This document shows, one piece after another, positions 43,521-50,735 of a stretch of DNA of 64,000 nt. The stretch lies in contig NZ_JAATJE010000001.1 of the NCBI RefSeq assembly GCF_011927695.1, positions 1,550,001-1,614,000 of the forward strand. The letters run 5' to 3'. A program made the position numbers and the translations under genes. The notes beneath the pieces are model-generated. The model saw only the letters and a list, made by a program, of their open reading frames with translations, did not search any database and was not told where the DNA came from. Each line of letters opens with the position of its first letter. Within the stretch, counting starts at the first letter, position 1. Source of the stretch: Sphingomonas jejuensis. GTDB taxonomy: Bacteria > Pseudomonadota > Alphaproteobacteria > Sphingomonadales > Sphingomonadaceae.

Positions 43521-43532
43521 GTTAGCGCTAAC
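43521..43532. promoter_or_regulatory. xyl-box-like operator 3, perfect palindrome GTTAGCGCTAAC
   Basis: The only perfectly symmetric copy, upstream of the xylX-xylB-xylC-GH3 operon. CTGGAC at 43493-43498 could be the -35 box, as at 61992, with the dyad covering the -10 region. Confidence 0.7.
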
Positions 43533-43545
43533 GACCATGGAGGGG

Positions 43546-43626
43546 ATGATGGATGATTGGCGGTGCGTCGCGAGCGCGACGATGCTGACGGGCATGTCTC
43601 CGGCCCTGTATGCGGGGCGGCGCTGA
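43546..43626 (+). CDS. 26-codon leader ORF translationally coupled to xylX
   Basis: ATG at 43546 (or the adjacent ATG at 43549) directly follows GGAGGGG, the strongest ribosome binding site in this leader. The peptide reads MMDDWRCVASATMLTGMSPA and ends LYAGRR. Its TGA (43624-43626) shares its last base with the xylX ATG (43626-43628), while xylX itself has only a weak site, so ribosomes probably terminate and reinitiate. It may be just a coupling leader, or it may sense something through its codons. No homologue is known to me. Confidence 0.45.
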   Translation: MMDDWRCVASATMLTGMSPALYAGRR

Positions 43627-44771
43627 TGCCCGCCTTCTCGATCGATCAGCTTCCGGCCGACTGGCGGCAGGCGCGTTTCCTGGGGCGCATCGCGACGGCG
43701 CAGGGCCCGTCACCCGTGCTGGTGGACGGCGGCGAGCTGTTCGACATGAGCGTCGCTGCCCCCACGCTGTCGATGCTGGTGGAGGCGCGCGCTTTCGATC
43801 CGGCACAGGGACGGCTGCTCGGCCCGCTCGAGCATCTGCCGCTGGCCGCCGGCGACGGCGCGGCCCTTCGCCTCCTTGCTCCGGTAGACCTTCAATGCAT
43901 CAAGGCGGCCGGCGTGACCTTCGCCGTCTCGGCGGTGGAGCGCGTGATCGAGGAGCAGGCGCGCGGCGACGCGGGCGCTGCAGCCGCCGTGCGCGCACGG
44001 CTTGAGCAGGCGATCGGCGGCAACCTCGCGTCCGTCAAGCCGGGCTCCGATGCGGCGCAGGCGCTGAAGGCGCAGCTCATCGAGGACGGCATGTGGTCGC
44101 AGTATCTGGAGGTCGCGATCGGCCCGGATGCGGAGATCTTCACCAAGGCGCCCGTCCTCGCCTCGGTCGGCTGGGGCGATGATGTCGGCGTACGCTCCGA
44201 CTCCACCTGGAACAATCCGGAGCCGGAGGTCGTGCTGCTCGCCGACAGCCAGGGCAGTGCCGTCGGTGCGACGCTCGGCAACGACGTCAACCTGCGCGAT
44301 TTCGAGGGCCGGTCCGCGCTCCTGCTGTCCAAGGCCAAGGACAACAACGCGTCCTGCGCGATCGGCCCCTTCGTGCGGCTGTTCGATGACGGCTTCTCGC
44401 TCGACGACGTCGCGGCGGCTGAGGTCGATCTCCGGATCGAAGGTGAGGACGGCTATGTCCTGACCGGCTCCAGCAGCATGAGCCAGATCAGCCGCCCGCC
44501 CCAAGATCTGCTCCGCCAGAGCCTCAGCGAGCACCAGTATCCCGACGGCTTCGCGCTGTTCCTGGGCACGCTGTTCGCGCCGACGCAGGACCGCGGCGAA
44601 CCCGGGCGCGGCTTCACCCACAAGCGCGGCGATGTCGTCACCATCTCCACCCTGCAGCTCGGCACGCTGATGAACCGGGTGACCACGTCGAAGGCCGCCG
44701 CGCCGTGGACGTCGGGCATCGGCGACCTGATGCGGAACCTTGCCGCGCGCGGCCTGCTCCCCGCCGGCTGA
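43626..44771 (+). CDS. xylX: 2-keto-3-deoxy-D-xylonate dehydratase (FAH family)
   Basis: 381 residues. Converts 2-keto-3-deoxy-xylonate to alpha-ketoglutarate semialdehyde in the Weimberg pathway. Closely matches Caulobacter XylX as I know it: LLAPVDLQCIKAAGVTFAVS, VERVIEEQARGDAGAA, MWSQYLEVAIGPDAEIFTKA, WNNPEPEVVLLADSQGSAVG, LGNDVNLRDFEGRSALLLSK, and YPDGFALFLGTLFAPTQDR. Metal-binding Glu and Asp residues of the FAH fold are intact. First enzyme gene of an operon with xylB, xylC and a GH3 gene; the start is coupled to a leader ORF. Confidence 0.93.
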   Translation: MPAFSIDQLPADWRQARFLGRIATAQGPSPVLVDGGELFDMSVAAPTLSMLVEARAFDPAQGRLLGPLEHLPLAAGDGAALRLLAPVDLQCIKAAGVTFAVSAVERVIEEQARGDAGAAAAVRARLEQAIGGNLASVKPGSDAAQALKAQLIEDGMWSQYLEVAIGPDAEIFTKAPVLASVGWGDDVGVRSDSTWNNPEPEVVLLADSQGSAVGATLGNDVNLRDFEGRSALLLSKAKDNNASCAIGPFVRLFDDGFSLDDVAAAEVDLRIEGEDGYVLTGSSSMSQISRPPQDLLRQSLSEHQYPDGFALFLGTLFAPTQDRGEPGRGFTHKRGDVVTISTLQLGTLMNRVTTSKAAAPWTSGIGDLMRNLAARGLLPAG

Positions 44772-44801
44772 CACCACACCGCTCTTTCCCCGGAGACCAT
44801 C

Positions 44802-45584
44802 GTGCTCGATCCCACCCCGTCCGCCCGGACCGCCATCTATCCCAGCCTCGCGGACCGCCGGGTCGTCATCACCGGCGGCGGCAGCGGCATCGGCGCAGCC
44901 CTGGTCGAGGCTTTCGTGGCGCAGGGCGCGCGCGTCGCCTTCGTCGATGTGGCGGAGGCGGACAGCAAGGCCCTGGTGGAGCGGCTGTCGCCGCGCGCGC
45001 GGCACGAGCCCGTGTTCCGCCCGCTCGACCTCACCGACGTCAACGGCATCGCCCCGGCGATCGCCGAACTGGACACGAGTCTCGGCGGCATCGACATCCT
45101 GGTCAACAACGCCGCCAACGACGACCGGCACACGCTGGAAGAGGTGACGCCCGACTATTGGGATCAGCGCATGGCGGTCAACCTGCGCCACCTCTTCTTC
45201 GTCACGCAGGCCGCGCTTCCCGCCATCCGCCGCGCCGGGGGCGGTGTGGTGATCAACTTCGGGTCGATCAGCTGGCATCTCGGCCTTCCCGACCTCGTGC
45301 TCTATCAGACGGCAAAGGCCGCCATCGAAGGCATGACCCGGGCGATGGCGCGCGACCTCGGCCGCGACAACATCCGCGTGAACTCGATCATCCCGGGCAA
45401 TGTGCAGACCCCGCGCCAGATGAAATGGTACACGCCGGAGGGCGAGGCGGAGATCGTCGCCGGTCAATGCCTGGATGGCCGCATCCAGCCTGCCGACGTG
45501 GCCGCGCTTGCGCTGTTCCTCGCCTCCGACGATGCCCGGATGTGCACCGGCCACGACTACTTCGTGGACGCGGGCTGGCGCTGA
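44802..45584 (+). CDS. xylB: D-xylose 1-dehydrogenase (SDR family)
   Basis: 260 residues from a GTG at 44802 with CGGAGA six bases upstream. Oxidises D-xylose to xylonolactone with NAD. The Rossmann motif VVITGGGSGIGAALVE is near the N-terminus, then DILVNNAANDDRHTLEEVTP, the catalytic Ser in VINFGSISWHLGLPD and Tyr-x-x-x-Lys in VLYQTAKAAIEGMT. GNVQTPRQMKWYTPEGEAE and the ending CTGHDYFVDAGWR are nearly the Caulobacter XylB pattern. Located 30 nt after xylX and 3 nt before xylC. Confidence 0.94.
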   Translation: MLDPTPSARTAIYPSLADRRVVITGGGSGIGAALVEAFVAQGARVAFVDVAEADSKALVERLSPRARHEPVFRPLDLTDVNGIAPAIAELDTSLGGIDILVNNAANDDRHTLEEVTPDYWDQRMAVNLRHLFFVTQAALPAIRRAGGGVVINFGSISWHLGLPDLVLYQTAKAAIEGMTRAMARDLGRDNIRVNSIIPGNVQTPRQMKWYTPEGEAEIVAGQCLDGRIQPADVAALALFLASDDARMCTGHDYFVDAGWR

Positions 45585-45587
45585 GCC

Positions 45588-46505
45588 ATGCTTGGCCGGC
45601 CCGCCGTTGTCGCTTCCGTCGACGCCACGCTCGGCGAAGGGCCCTTCTGGGACGATGTCACCGCCCGCCTGTGGTTCGTGGACATCAAGGGCGATGCGAT
45701 CTTCTCCTTCGATCCCGCGCACAACAGCGTGGCGCGCTGGTCCGCGCCGACCGCCCCCGGCTGGGTGCTGCGGTCGGAGGCAGGCCACCTGCTGGTCGGC
45801 ACAAAGGGGGCGATCCACCGCTTCGACCCCGCCGGCGGCGACTTCACCCTCCTCACGCCCGTCGAGGACGACCGACCGGGCAATCGCCTGAACGATGCCA
45901 CCGTCGCTCCTGACGGCACGCTGTGGTTCGGCACGATGGACGATGGGGAGGTCGAGCACAGCGGACGCATCTACCGCCTCGATGGGGGCGCCCCGGTCGA
46001 CAGCGGCCTTGCGCCTGTGGTGATCACCAACGGCCCGGCCGTCTCGCCCGACGGTCGGACCCTCTACGTCACCGATACGCTGGGCCGCCGCATCTGGTGC
46101 GTTCCGATCGGCGGAGCGAATCAGCTCGGCCCGCCCGAACTCTTCACGGAGATCGAAGAGGGGGCCGGCTATCCCGACGGGCCGACGGTGGATGCCGAAG
46201 GCTGCCTGTGGACGGGTCTGTTCGGCGGCTGGGCGGTGCGCCGCTACTCACCCGACGGCCAGCTCATCGGTCATGTCCCGCTGCCGACCGCCAACGTCAC
46301 GAAGCTCGTCTTCGGCGGCGATGGCCTGCGGACCGCCTTTGTCACCACGGCGCGAAAGGGGCTCGATGACAGCGCCCTCGCCGCGCAGCCGGATGCCGGG
46401 CACCTGTTCGCGTTCGACGCCGGCGTCGCCGGCCTGCCCACGCCACGCATCCGCGAAGGAGCGACCATGACCGACACCGGATCATCCGGGCATCCCGCAT
46501 CGTGA
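45588..46505 (+). CDS. xylC: Xylonolactonase (SMP-30/gluconolactonase family)
   Basis: 305 residues. Hydrolyses D-xylono-lactone to xylonate. The six-bladed propeller metal site is visible: Glu in TLGEGPFWDD, Asn and neighbours in GNRLNDATVAPDGTLWFGTM, Asn in VVITNGPAVSPDGRTLYVTD and Asp in GYPDGPTVDAEGCLWTGLFG. No signal peptide, so cytoplasmic, consistent with XylB making the lactone inside. The last ~20 residues overlap the GH3 start (GTGA). It may also open arabinono- or galactono-lactone for the 17-24 kb pathway, which lacks its own lactonase. Confidence 0.92.
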   Translation: MLGRPAVVASVDATLGEGPFWDDVTARLWFVDIKGDAIFSFDPAHNSVARWSAPTAPGWVLRSEAGHLLVGTKGAIHRFDPAGGDFTLLTPVEDDRPGNRLNDATVAPDGTLWFGTMDDGEVEHSGRIYRLDGGAPVDSGLAPVVITNGPAVSPDGRTLYVTDTLGRRIWCVPIGGANQLGPPELFTEIEEGAGYPDGPTVDAEGCLWTGLFGGWAVRRYSPDGQLIGHVPLPTANVTKLVFGGDGLRTAFVTTARKGLDDSALAAQPDAGHLFAFDAGVAGLPTPRIREGATMTDTGSSGHPAS

Positions 46506-48898
46506 GCGTCGGACACACGCGCCGCGGCGCCTTGCGGCAGCTGGCATCGGTCTCCGCGATCGCGATGATCGCGCCCACCCTTCCCGCCAGCGCACAGGCC
46601 GGCCCGCCCCTCTATCGCAATCCCAATGCACCCGTGCCTGATCGGGTGGCCGATCTGCTCGGGCGGATGACGCTGGAAGAGAAGGTCGCGCAGCTCACGG
46701 CCTTGTGGGCCGGCAAGGCCGACATCATGGACGGGCTCGACTTCGATCCCGCGCGCGCCTCCGCCAGCCAGCCGCACGGCATCGGCCACCTCACCCGGCC
46801 GTCGGACAAGCGCGGCGGCCCGGGCGTCGGTGCCGCAGCCGGCGGCACGGCGGCGCGTTGGCGCACCCCGGCGGAAACGGTCGCCTTCGTCAACGCCGTG
46901 CAGCGCTGGGCGCGTGAGGACACGCGGCTGGGCATCCCCGTCCTGTTCCACGAGGAGTCGCTCCACGGCTACATGGCGACCGAAGCGACCATGTTCCCGC
47001 AGGCGATCGCGCTCGCCGGCAGCTTCGATCCCGATCTGATGCGGCGCGTGCAGGCGGTGATCGCGCGCGAGGTCCGCGCCCGCGGCATCCCGCTCGTGCT
47101 GTCGCCCGTCGTCGACATTGCGCGCGATCCGCGCTGGGGCCGCATCGAGGAAACCTTTGGCGAGGATCCGCACCTGTGCGCCGAAATGGGTGTCGCCGCG
47201 GTGGAGGGCCTGCAGGGCGTCGGCCGCATCGACCGTCTCGCCGCCGACAAGGTCTTCGCCACGCTGAAGCACATGACCGGCCATGGTCAGCCGCAGGCCG
47301 GCGAGAACATCGCGCCTGCGCTGATCGGCGGGCAACGCGACCTGCGGGAGGCGTTCTTTCCCCCGTTCCGCGAGGTCATCCGCCGCGCCCATGCGGCGGC
47401 GGTGATGCCGTCGTACAACGAGATCGACGGCATGCCGAGCCATGCCAACCGCTGGCTGCTGGGCGATGTGCTGCGTGGCGAGTGGGGTTTCGACGGACTC
47501 ATCGTCAGTGATTATGGCGCGGTGGAGGAGCTGGAGACGATCCACGGCATCGCGGCCGATGGCCCCGCCGCCGCCCGACTGGCGCTTGCGGCCGGGGTCG
47601 ACTCGAACCTCCCCGATGGCATCGCTTACCGCACGTTGGTCCAGCAGGTCCGCGCCGGCCGCGTGCCGATGGCCCAGATCGACGCTGCGGTGGGCCGCAT
47701 GCTTGCACTCAAGTTCCGCGCCGGGCTGTTCGAACAGCCGATGGGCGATGCCGCGCTGGCCGCCCGCCTTACCGGCGACGTCGAGGCGCGGGCCTTGGCG
47801 CTGGAGGCGGCGCGGCGTTCCATCTGCCTCCTGAAGAACGACGGAACCCTGCCGCTGCGCGCCGGCGCGCATTCCCGCGTCGCCGTGATCGGCCCCAACG
47901 CCGCCGTCACGCGGCTCGGCGGCTATTCGTCCGTGCCGAAAGTCGAAACCAGCCTCCTTGACGGGGTCCGCGCGCGGCTGAACGGCGTCGCCGAAGTCGT
48001 CCACGCGCAAGGTGTCTTCATCACGACCAGCGAAGACCGCTCCGCCGACGAGGTCGAACTGGCCGACCCGGTCCGCAACCGCAGGCTCATCGAGGAGGCG
48101 GTTGCCGTCGCGCGCGACAGCGACCTGATCCTGCTGGCGATCGGCGACACCGAACAGACCAGCCGCGAAGGCTTTGCGCGAAACCATCTCGGAGACCGCG
48201 CCACGCTGGGTCTCCTGGCGCAGCAGGACGATCTGTTCGATGCGCTTGCCGGCCTCGGCAAGCCGCTGGTCGTCCTCGCGATCAATGGTCGCCCACCAAG
48301 CTGGGTCAATATTGCGGATCGTGCCCCCGCGATCCTCGAATGCTGGTATCTCGGCCAGGAAGGGGGCACCGCAATGGCGGAGGCGCTGTTCGGCGACATC
48401 AATCCCGGCGCCAAGCTCCCCGTCACCGTGCTGCGTGAGGCGGGTCAGGCGCCCTTCTTCTACAACCACAAGCCGAGCGCGCGCCGTGGCTACCTGTTCA
48501 GCGACGGATCGCCGCTGTTCCCCTTCGGTCACGGCCTCAGCTACACGCGTTTCGATCTCGGCGCGCCGACGCTCGCCGCCGCGCGGATCGGGCGGGACGG
48601 GACCGCGGAGGTGTCGGTTCCCGTCGCCAATGTCGGACGCCGCGCCGGCGATGAGGTCGTGCAGCTCTACATTCGGCACAGGACCGCGTCGGTCACGCAG
48701 CCGGTAATGACGCTTAAGGCATTCCAGCGGGTCACCCTGGCTCCCGGTGAGCGCCGGACGGTGCGCTTCCGCCTCGGGCCGGAGACGTTCGCGATCTGGA
48801 ACGATGCCATGCAGGAAGTCGTGGAACCCGGCACGGTCGAGATCATGACCGGCAACAGCTCCGCCGCGCTGCAATCGACCGAACTGGCGATCGCTTAG
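46502..48898 (+). CDS. GH3 beta-xylosidase/beta-glucosidase, probably Tat-exported
   Basis: 798 residues from a GTG overlapping the xylC stop. Twin-arginine-like signal HTRRGALRQLASVSAIAMIA followed by PTLPASAQA. GH3 N-domain: RMTLEEKVAQLTALWAGKAD, LFHEESLHGYMATEATMFPQ, SPVVDIARDPRWGRIEETFG and the nucleophile Asp in FDGLIVSDYGAVEEL. C-domain and fibronectin-like domain follow (SVPVANVGRRAGDEVVQLYI). In the xyl operon, release of xylose from xylo-oligosaccharides in the periplasm is the likely role. Last gene of the xylX operon, facing xylD tail to tail. Confidence 0.9.
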   Translation: MSVGHTRRGALRQLASVSAIAMIAPTLPASAQAGPPLYRNPNAPVPDRVADLLGRMTLEEKVAQLTALWAGKADIMDGLDFDPARASASQPHGIGHLTRPSDKRGGPGVGAAAGGTAARWRTPAETVAFVNAVQRWAREDTRLGIPVLFHEESLHGYMATEATMFPQAIALAGSFDPDLMRRVQAVIAREVRARGIPLVLSPVVDIARDPRWGRIEETFGEDPHLCAEMGVAAVEGLQGVGRIDRLAADKVFATLKHMTGHGQPQAGENIAPALIGGQRDLREAFFPPFREVIRRAHAAAVMPSYNEIDGMPSHANRWLLGDVLRGEWGFDGLIVSDYGAVEELETIHGIAADGPAAARLALAAGVDSNLPDGIAYRTLVQQVRAGRVPMAQIDAAVGRMLALKFRAGLFEQPMGDAALAARLTGDVEARALALEAARRSICLLKNDGTLPLRAGAHSRVAVIGPNAAVTRLGGYSSVPKVETSLLDGVRARLNGVAEVVHAQGVFITTSEDRSADEVELADPVRNRRLIEEAVAVARDSDLILLAIGDTEQTSREGFARNHLGDRATLGLLAQQDDLFDALAGLGKPLVVLAINGRPPSWVNIADRAPAILECWYLGQEGGTAMAEALFGDINPGAKLPVTVLREAGQAPFFYNHKPSARRGYLFSDGSPLFPFGHGLSYTRFDLGAPTLAAARIGRDGTAEVSVPVANVGRRAGDEVVQLYIRHRTASVTQPVMTLKAFQRVTLAPGERRTVRFRLGPETFAIWNDAMQEVVEPGTVEIMTGNSSAALQSTELAIA

Positions 48899-48921
48899 AA
48901 CTGGACGACCCAACGGAGCAA

Positions 48922-48939
48922 GGCGGGTCCGGACCCGCC
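48922..48939. terminator. Hairpin between convergent GH3 and xylD genes
   Basis: Perfect palindrome GGCGGGTCC/GGACCCGCC in the 54 nt between the two stops. No T run follows on either strand, so it may be a weak bidirectional terminator or an RNA-stabilising hairpin. Confidence 0.4.
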
Positions 48940-48952
48940 CTGCCCCAGATCA

Positions 48953-50725
48953 TCAATGATTGTGCCGCGGCGTCTGGCGCGCAATGCCGCGATATTTCAC
49001 CGCCATGTCCATCACGCCGCCATTGGCAAGCTGGCCCGTCTTCTCGCGGAAGATTTCCTCCCAGGGCGTGTGGCTGGGTGGGATCGGCGGCGGCACCTCC
49101 GCCTGCCGGCGCGCGATCTCCGCCGGCTCCACCAGCGCGTCGCACCGCCCCCGATTGAGGTCGACGCGGATGATGTCACCGGTCCTCAGCCAGGCGAGCC
49201 CGCCACCGACCGCGCTTTCCGGCGACACGTTGAGGATCGAAGGACTGTCGGACGTTCCGGACTGACGTCCGTCGCCAAGCGTCGGCAGGGCTTGGACGCC
49301 GCGCCTCACCAGATGGTCGGGCGGCTGCATGTTCACCACTTCGGCTGATCCGGGCCACCCGATCGGACCCGATCCGCGGATGACCAGCATGCAATCCTCG
49401 TCGATCTGCAATGCCGGGTCATTGATGCGGTGGTGGTAATCGTCCGATCCGTCGAACACGATGGCCCGCGCCTCGAACACGCCCTCCATGCCCGGCCGCT
49501 CCAGATAGCGTTGGCGAAACGCGGGCGAGATCACGCTGGTCTTCATGATCGCGAAGTCGAACAGGTTCCCGCTCAGACCCAGGAAGCCGGCATCCGCCAT
49601 CAACGGATCGGCATAGGGGCGGATCATCTCGCGATCGCGCGTTTCCCGTCCCTCCAGGTTCTCGGCGATCGTTCGGCCTGTCACCGTCAGGCAGTCGCCG
49701 GCCAGCAGCCCCTGGTTCAACAGCTCCCACATCGCCGCCGGCACCCCGCCCGCGCGGTGGAACCGCTCACCCAGATATTTGCCCGCCGGCTGCATGTTGA
49801 CCAGCAGCGGCAGCTTGTGCCCGTGCTCCGTCAGGTCGGTCGGCGCCAGGTCCACGCCGGCATGGCGCGCCATCGCCATGATGTGCGGCTGCGCGTTGGA
49901 CGATCCACCGATCGCGGACACGGTGCGGATGGCGTTCAGGAAAGCATCGCGCGTCAGGATCTTCGACGGGGTCAGGTCCTCGTACGCCATCTCCACGATG
50001 CGTCGTCCCGTCAGGTACGCCATCTGCCCGCGCTCCCGGTACGGCGCGGGGATGGCCGCACAGCCGGTCAGCGACAGGCCCAGCGCCTCCGCGACCGCGT
50101 TCATCGTGGAGGCGGTGCCCATGGTGTTGCAATGCCCCGCCGATGGCGCGCTGTCGGTGGCGCGGGACAGGAACTCTTCCTCGTCGATCTCCCCGGCGGC
50201 GAGCTTGCGCCGTGACCGCCAGATGACGGTGCCGGACCCGACCAGGTCGCCCTCGTGCCAGCCGTCGAGCATCGGTCCGCCCGACAGCACGATGGCCGGG
50301 ATGTCGACCGTGGATGCGGCCATCACGCCGGCCGGCGTTGTCTTGTCGCATCCGGTGGTCAGCACCACCGCATCGATCGGATAGCCGTAGAGGATCTCGA
50401 CCAGCGTCATGTACGACAGGTTGCGGTCCAGCGCGGCCGTCGGCCGGCGGCAATTCTCGAAGATCGGATGGGTCGGGAATTCCAGTGGGATCCCGCCTGC
50501 GTCGCGGATGCCGTCACGGACCCGCCGTGCGAGGTCGATGTGGATCCGATTGCACGGGCTGAGATCGCTTCCCGACTGGGCGATGCCGATGATCGGCCGT
50601 CCGGATCGCAGTTCCTCGGGCGTCACGCCATAGTTCATGAAGCGCTCCAGGTAGAGCGCCGTCATGTCGGACCGGACGGGATCGGCGAACCAGTCGCGCG
50701 ATCGGAAGGGCTTGGCGGGGGTCAT
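48953..50725 (-). CDS. xylD: D-xylonate dehydratase (IlvD/Edd family)
   Basis: 590 residues. Dehydrates D-xylonate to 2-keto-3-deoxy-xylonate using an iron-sulfur cluster. Cys contexts: [34 protein letters not shown] and PSAGHCNTMGTASTMNAVAE. The opening FRSRDWFADPVRSDMTALYL, NCRRPTAALDRNLSY, PAPYRERGQMAYLTGRR, VNMQPAGKYLGERFHRAGG and the C-terminal VKYRGIARQTPRHNH follow Caulobacter XylD closely. It lies 10 nt downstream of GH67, so alpha-glucuronidase and xylonate dehydratase form an operon, convergent to xylXBC-GH3. Better supported as xylonate-specific than the paralogue at 17260. Confidence 0.94.
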   Translation of the reverse strand: MTPAKPFRSRDWFADPVRSDMTALYLERFMNYGVTPEELRSGRPIIGIAQSGSDLSPCNRIHIDLARRVRDGIRDAGGIPLEFPTHPIFENCRRPTAALDRNLSYMTLVEILYGYPIDAVVLTTGCDKTTPAGVMAASTVDIPAIVLSGGPMLDGWHEGDLVGSGTVIWRSRRKLAAGEIDEEEFLSRATDSAPSAGHCNTMGTASTMNAVAEALGLSLTGCAAIPAPYRERGQMAYLTGRRIVEMAYEDLTPSKILTRDAFLNAIRTVSAIGGSSNAQPHIMAMARHAGVDLAPTDLTEHGHKLPLLVNMQPAGKYLGERFHRAGGVPAAMWELLNQGLLAGDCLTVTGRTIAENLEGRETRDREMIRPYADPLMADAGFLGLSGNLFDFAIMKTSVISPAFRQRYLERPGMEGVFEARAIVFDGSDDYHHRINDPALQIDEDCMLVIRGSGPIGWPGSAEVVNMQPPDHLVRRGVQALPTLGDGRQSGTSDSPSILNVSPESAVGGGLAWLRTGDIIRVDLNRGRCDALVEPAEIARRQAEVPPPIPPSHTPWEEIFREKTGQLANGGVMDMAVKYRGIARQTPRHNH

Positions 50726-50735
50726 GGACGGCTCC

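Noticed and set aside
43710-45959. 749-codon minus-strand frame opposite xylX-xylB-xylC
   Set aside because: Opposite three enzymes with conserved active sites; no ribosome binding site or family features.
46271-48913. 880-codon minus-strand frame opposite the GH3 gene
   Set aside because: Antisense shadow. The GH3 gene has intact domains on the plus strand and the minus frame shows no recognisable domain.
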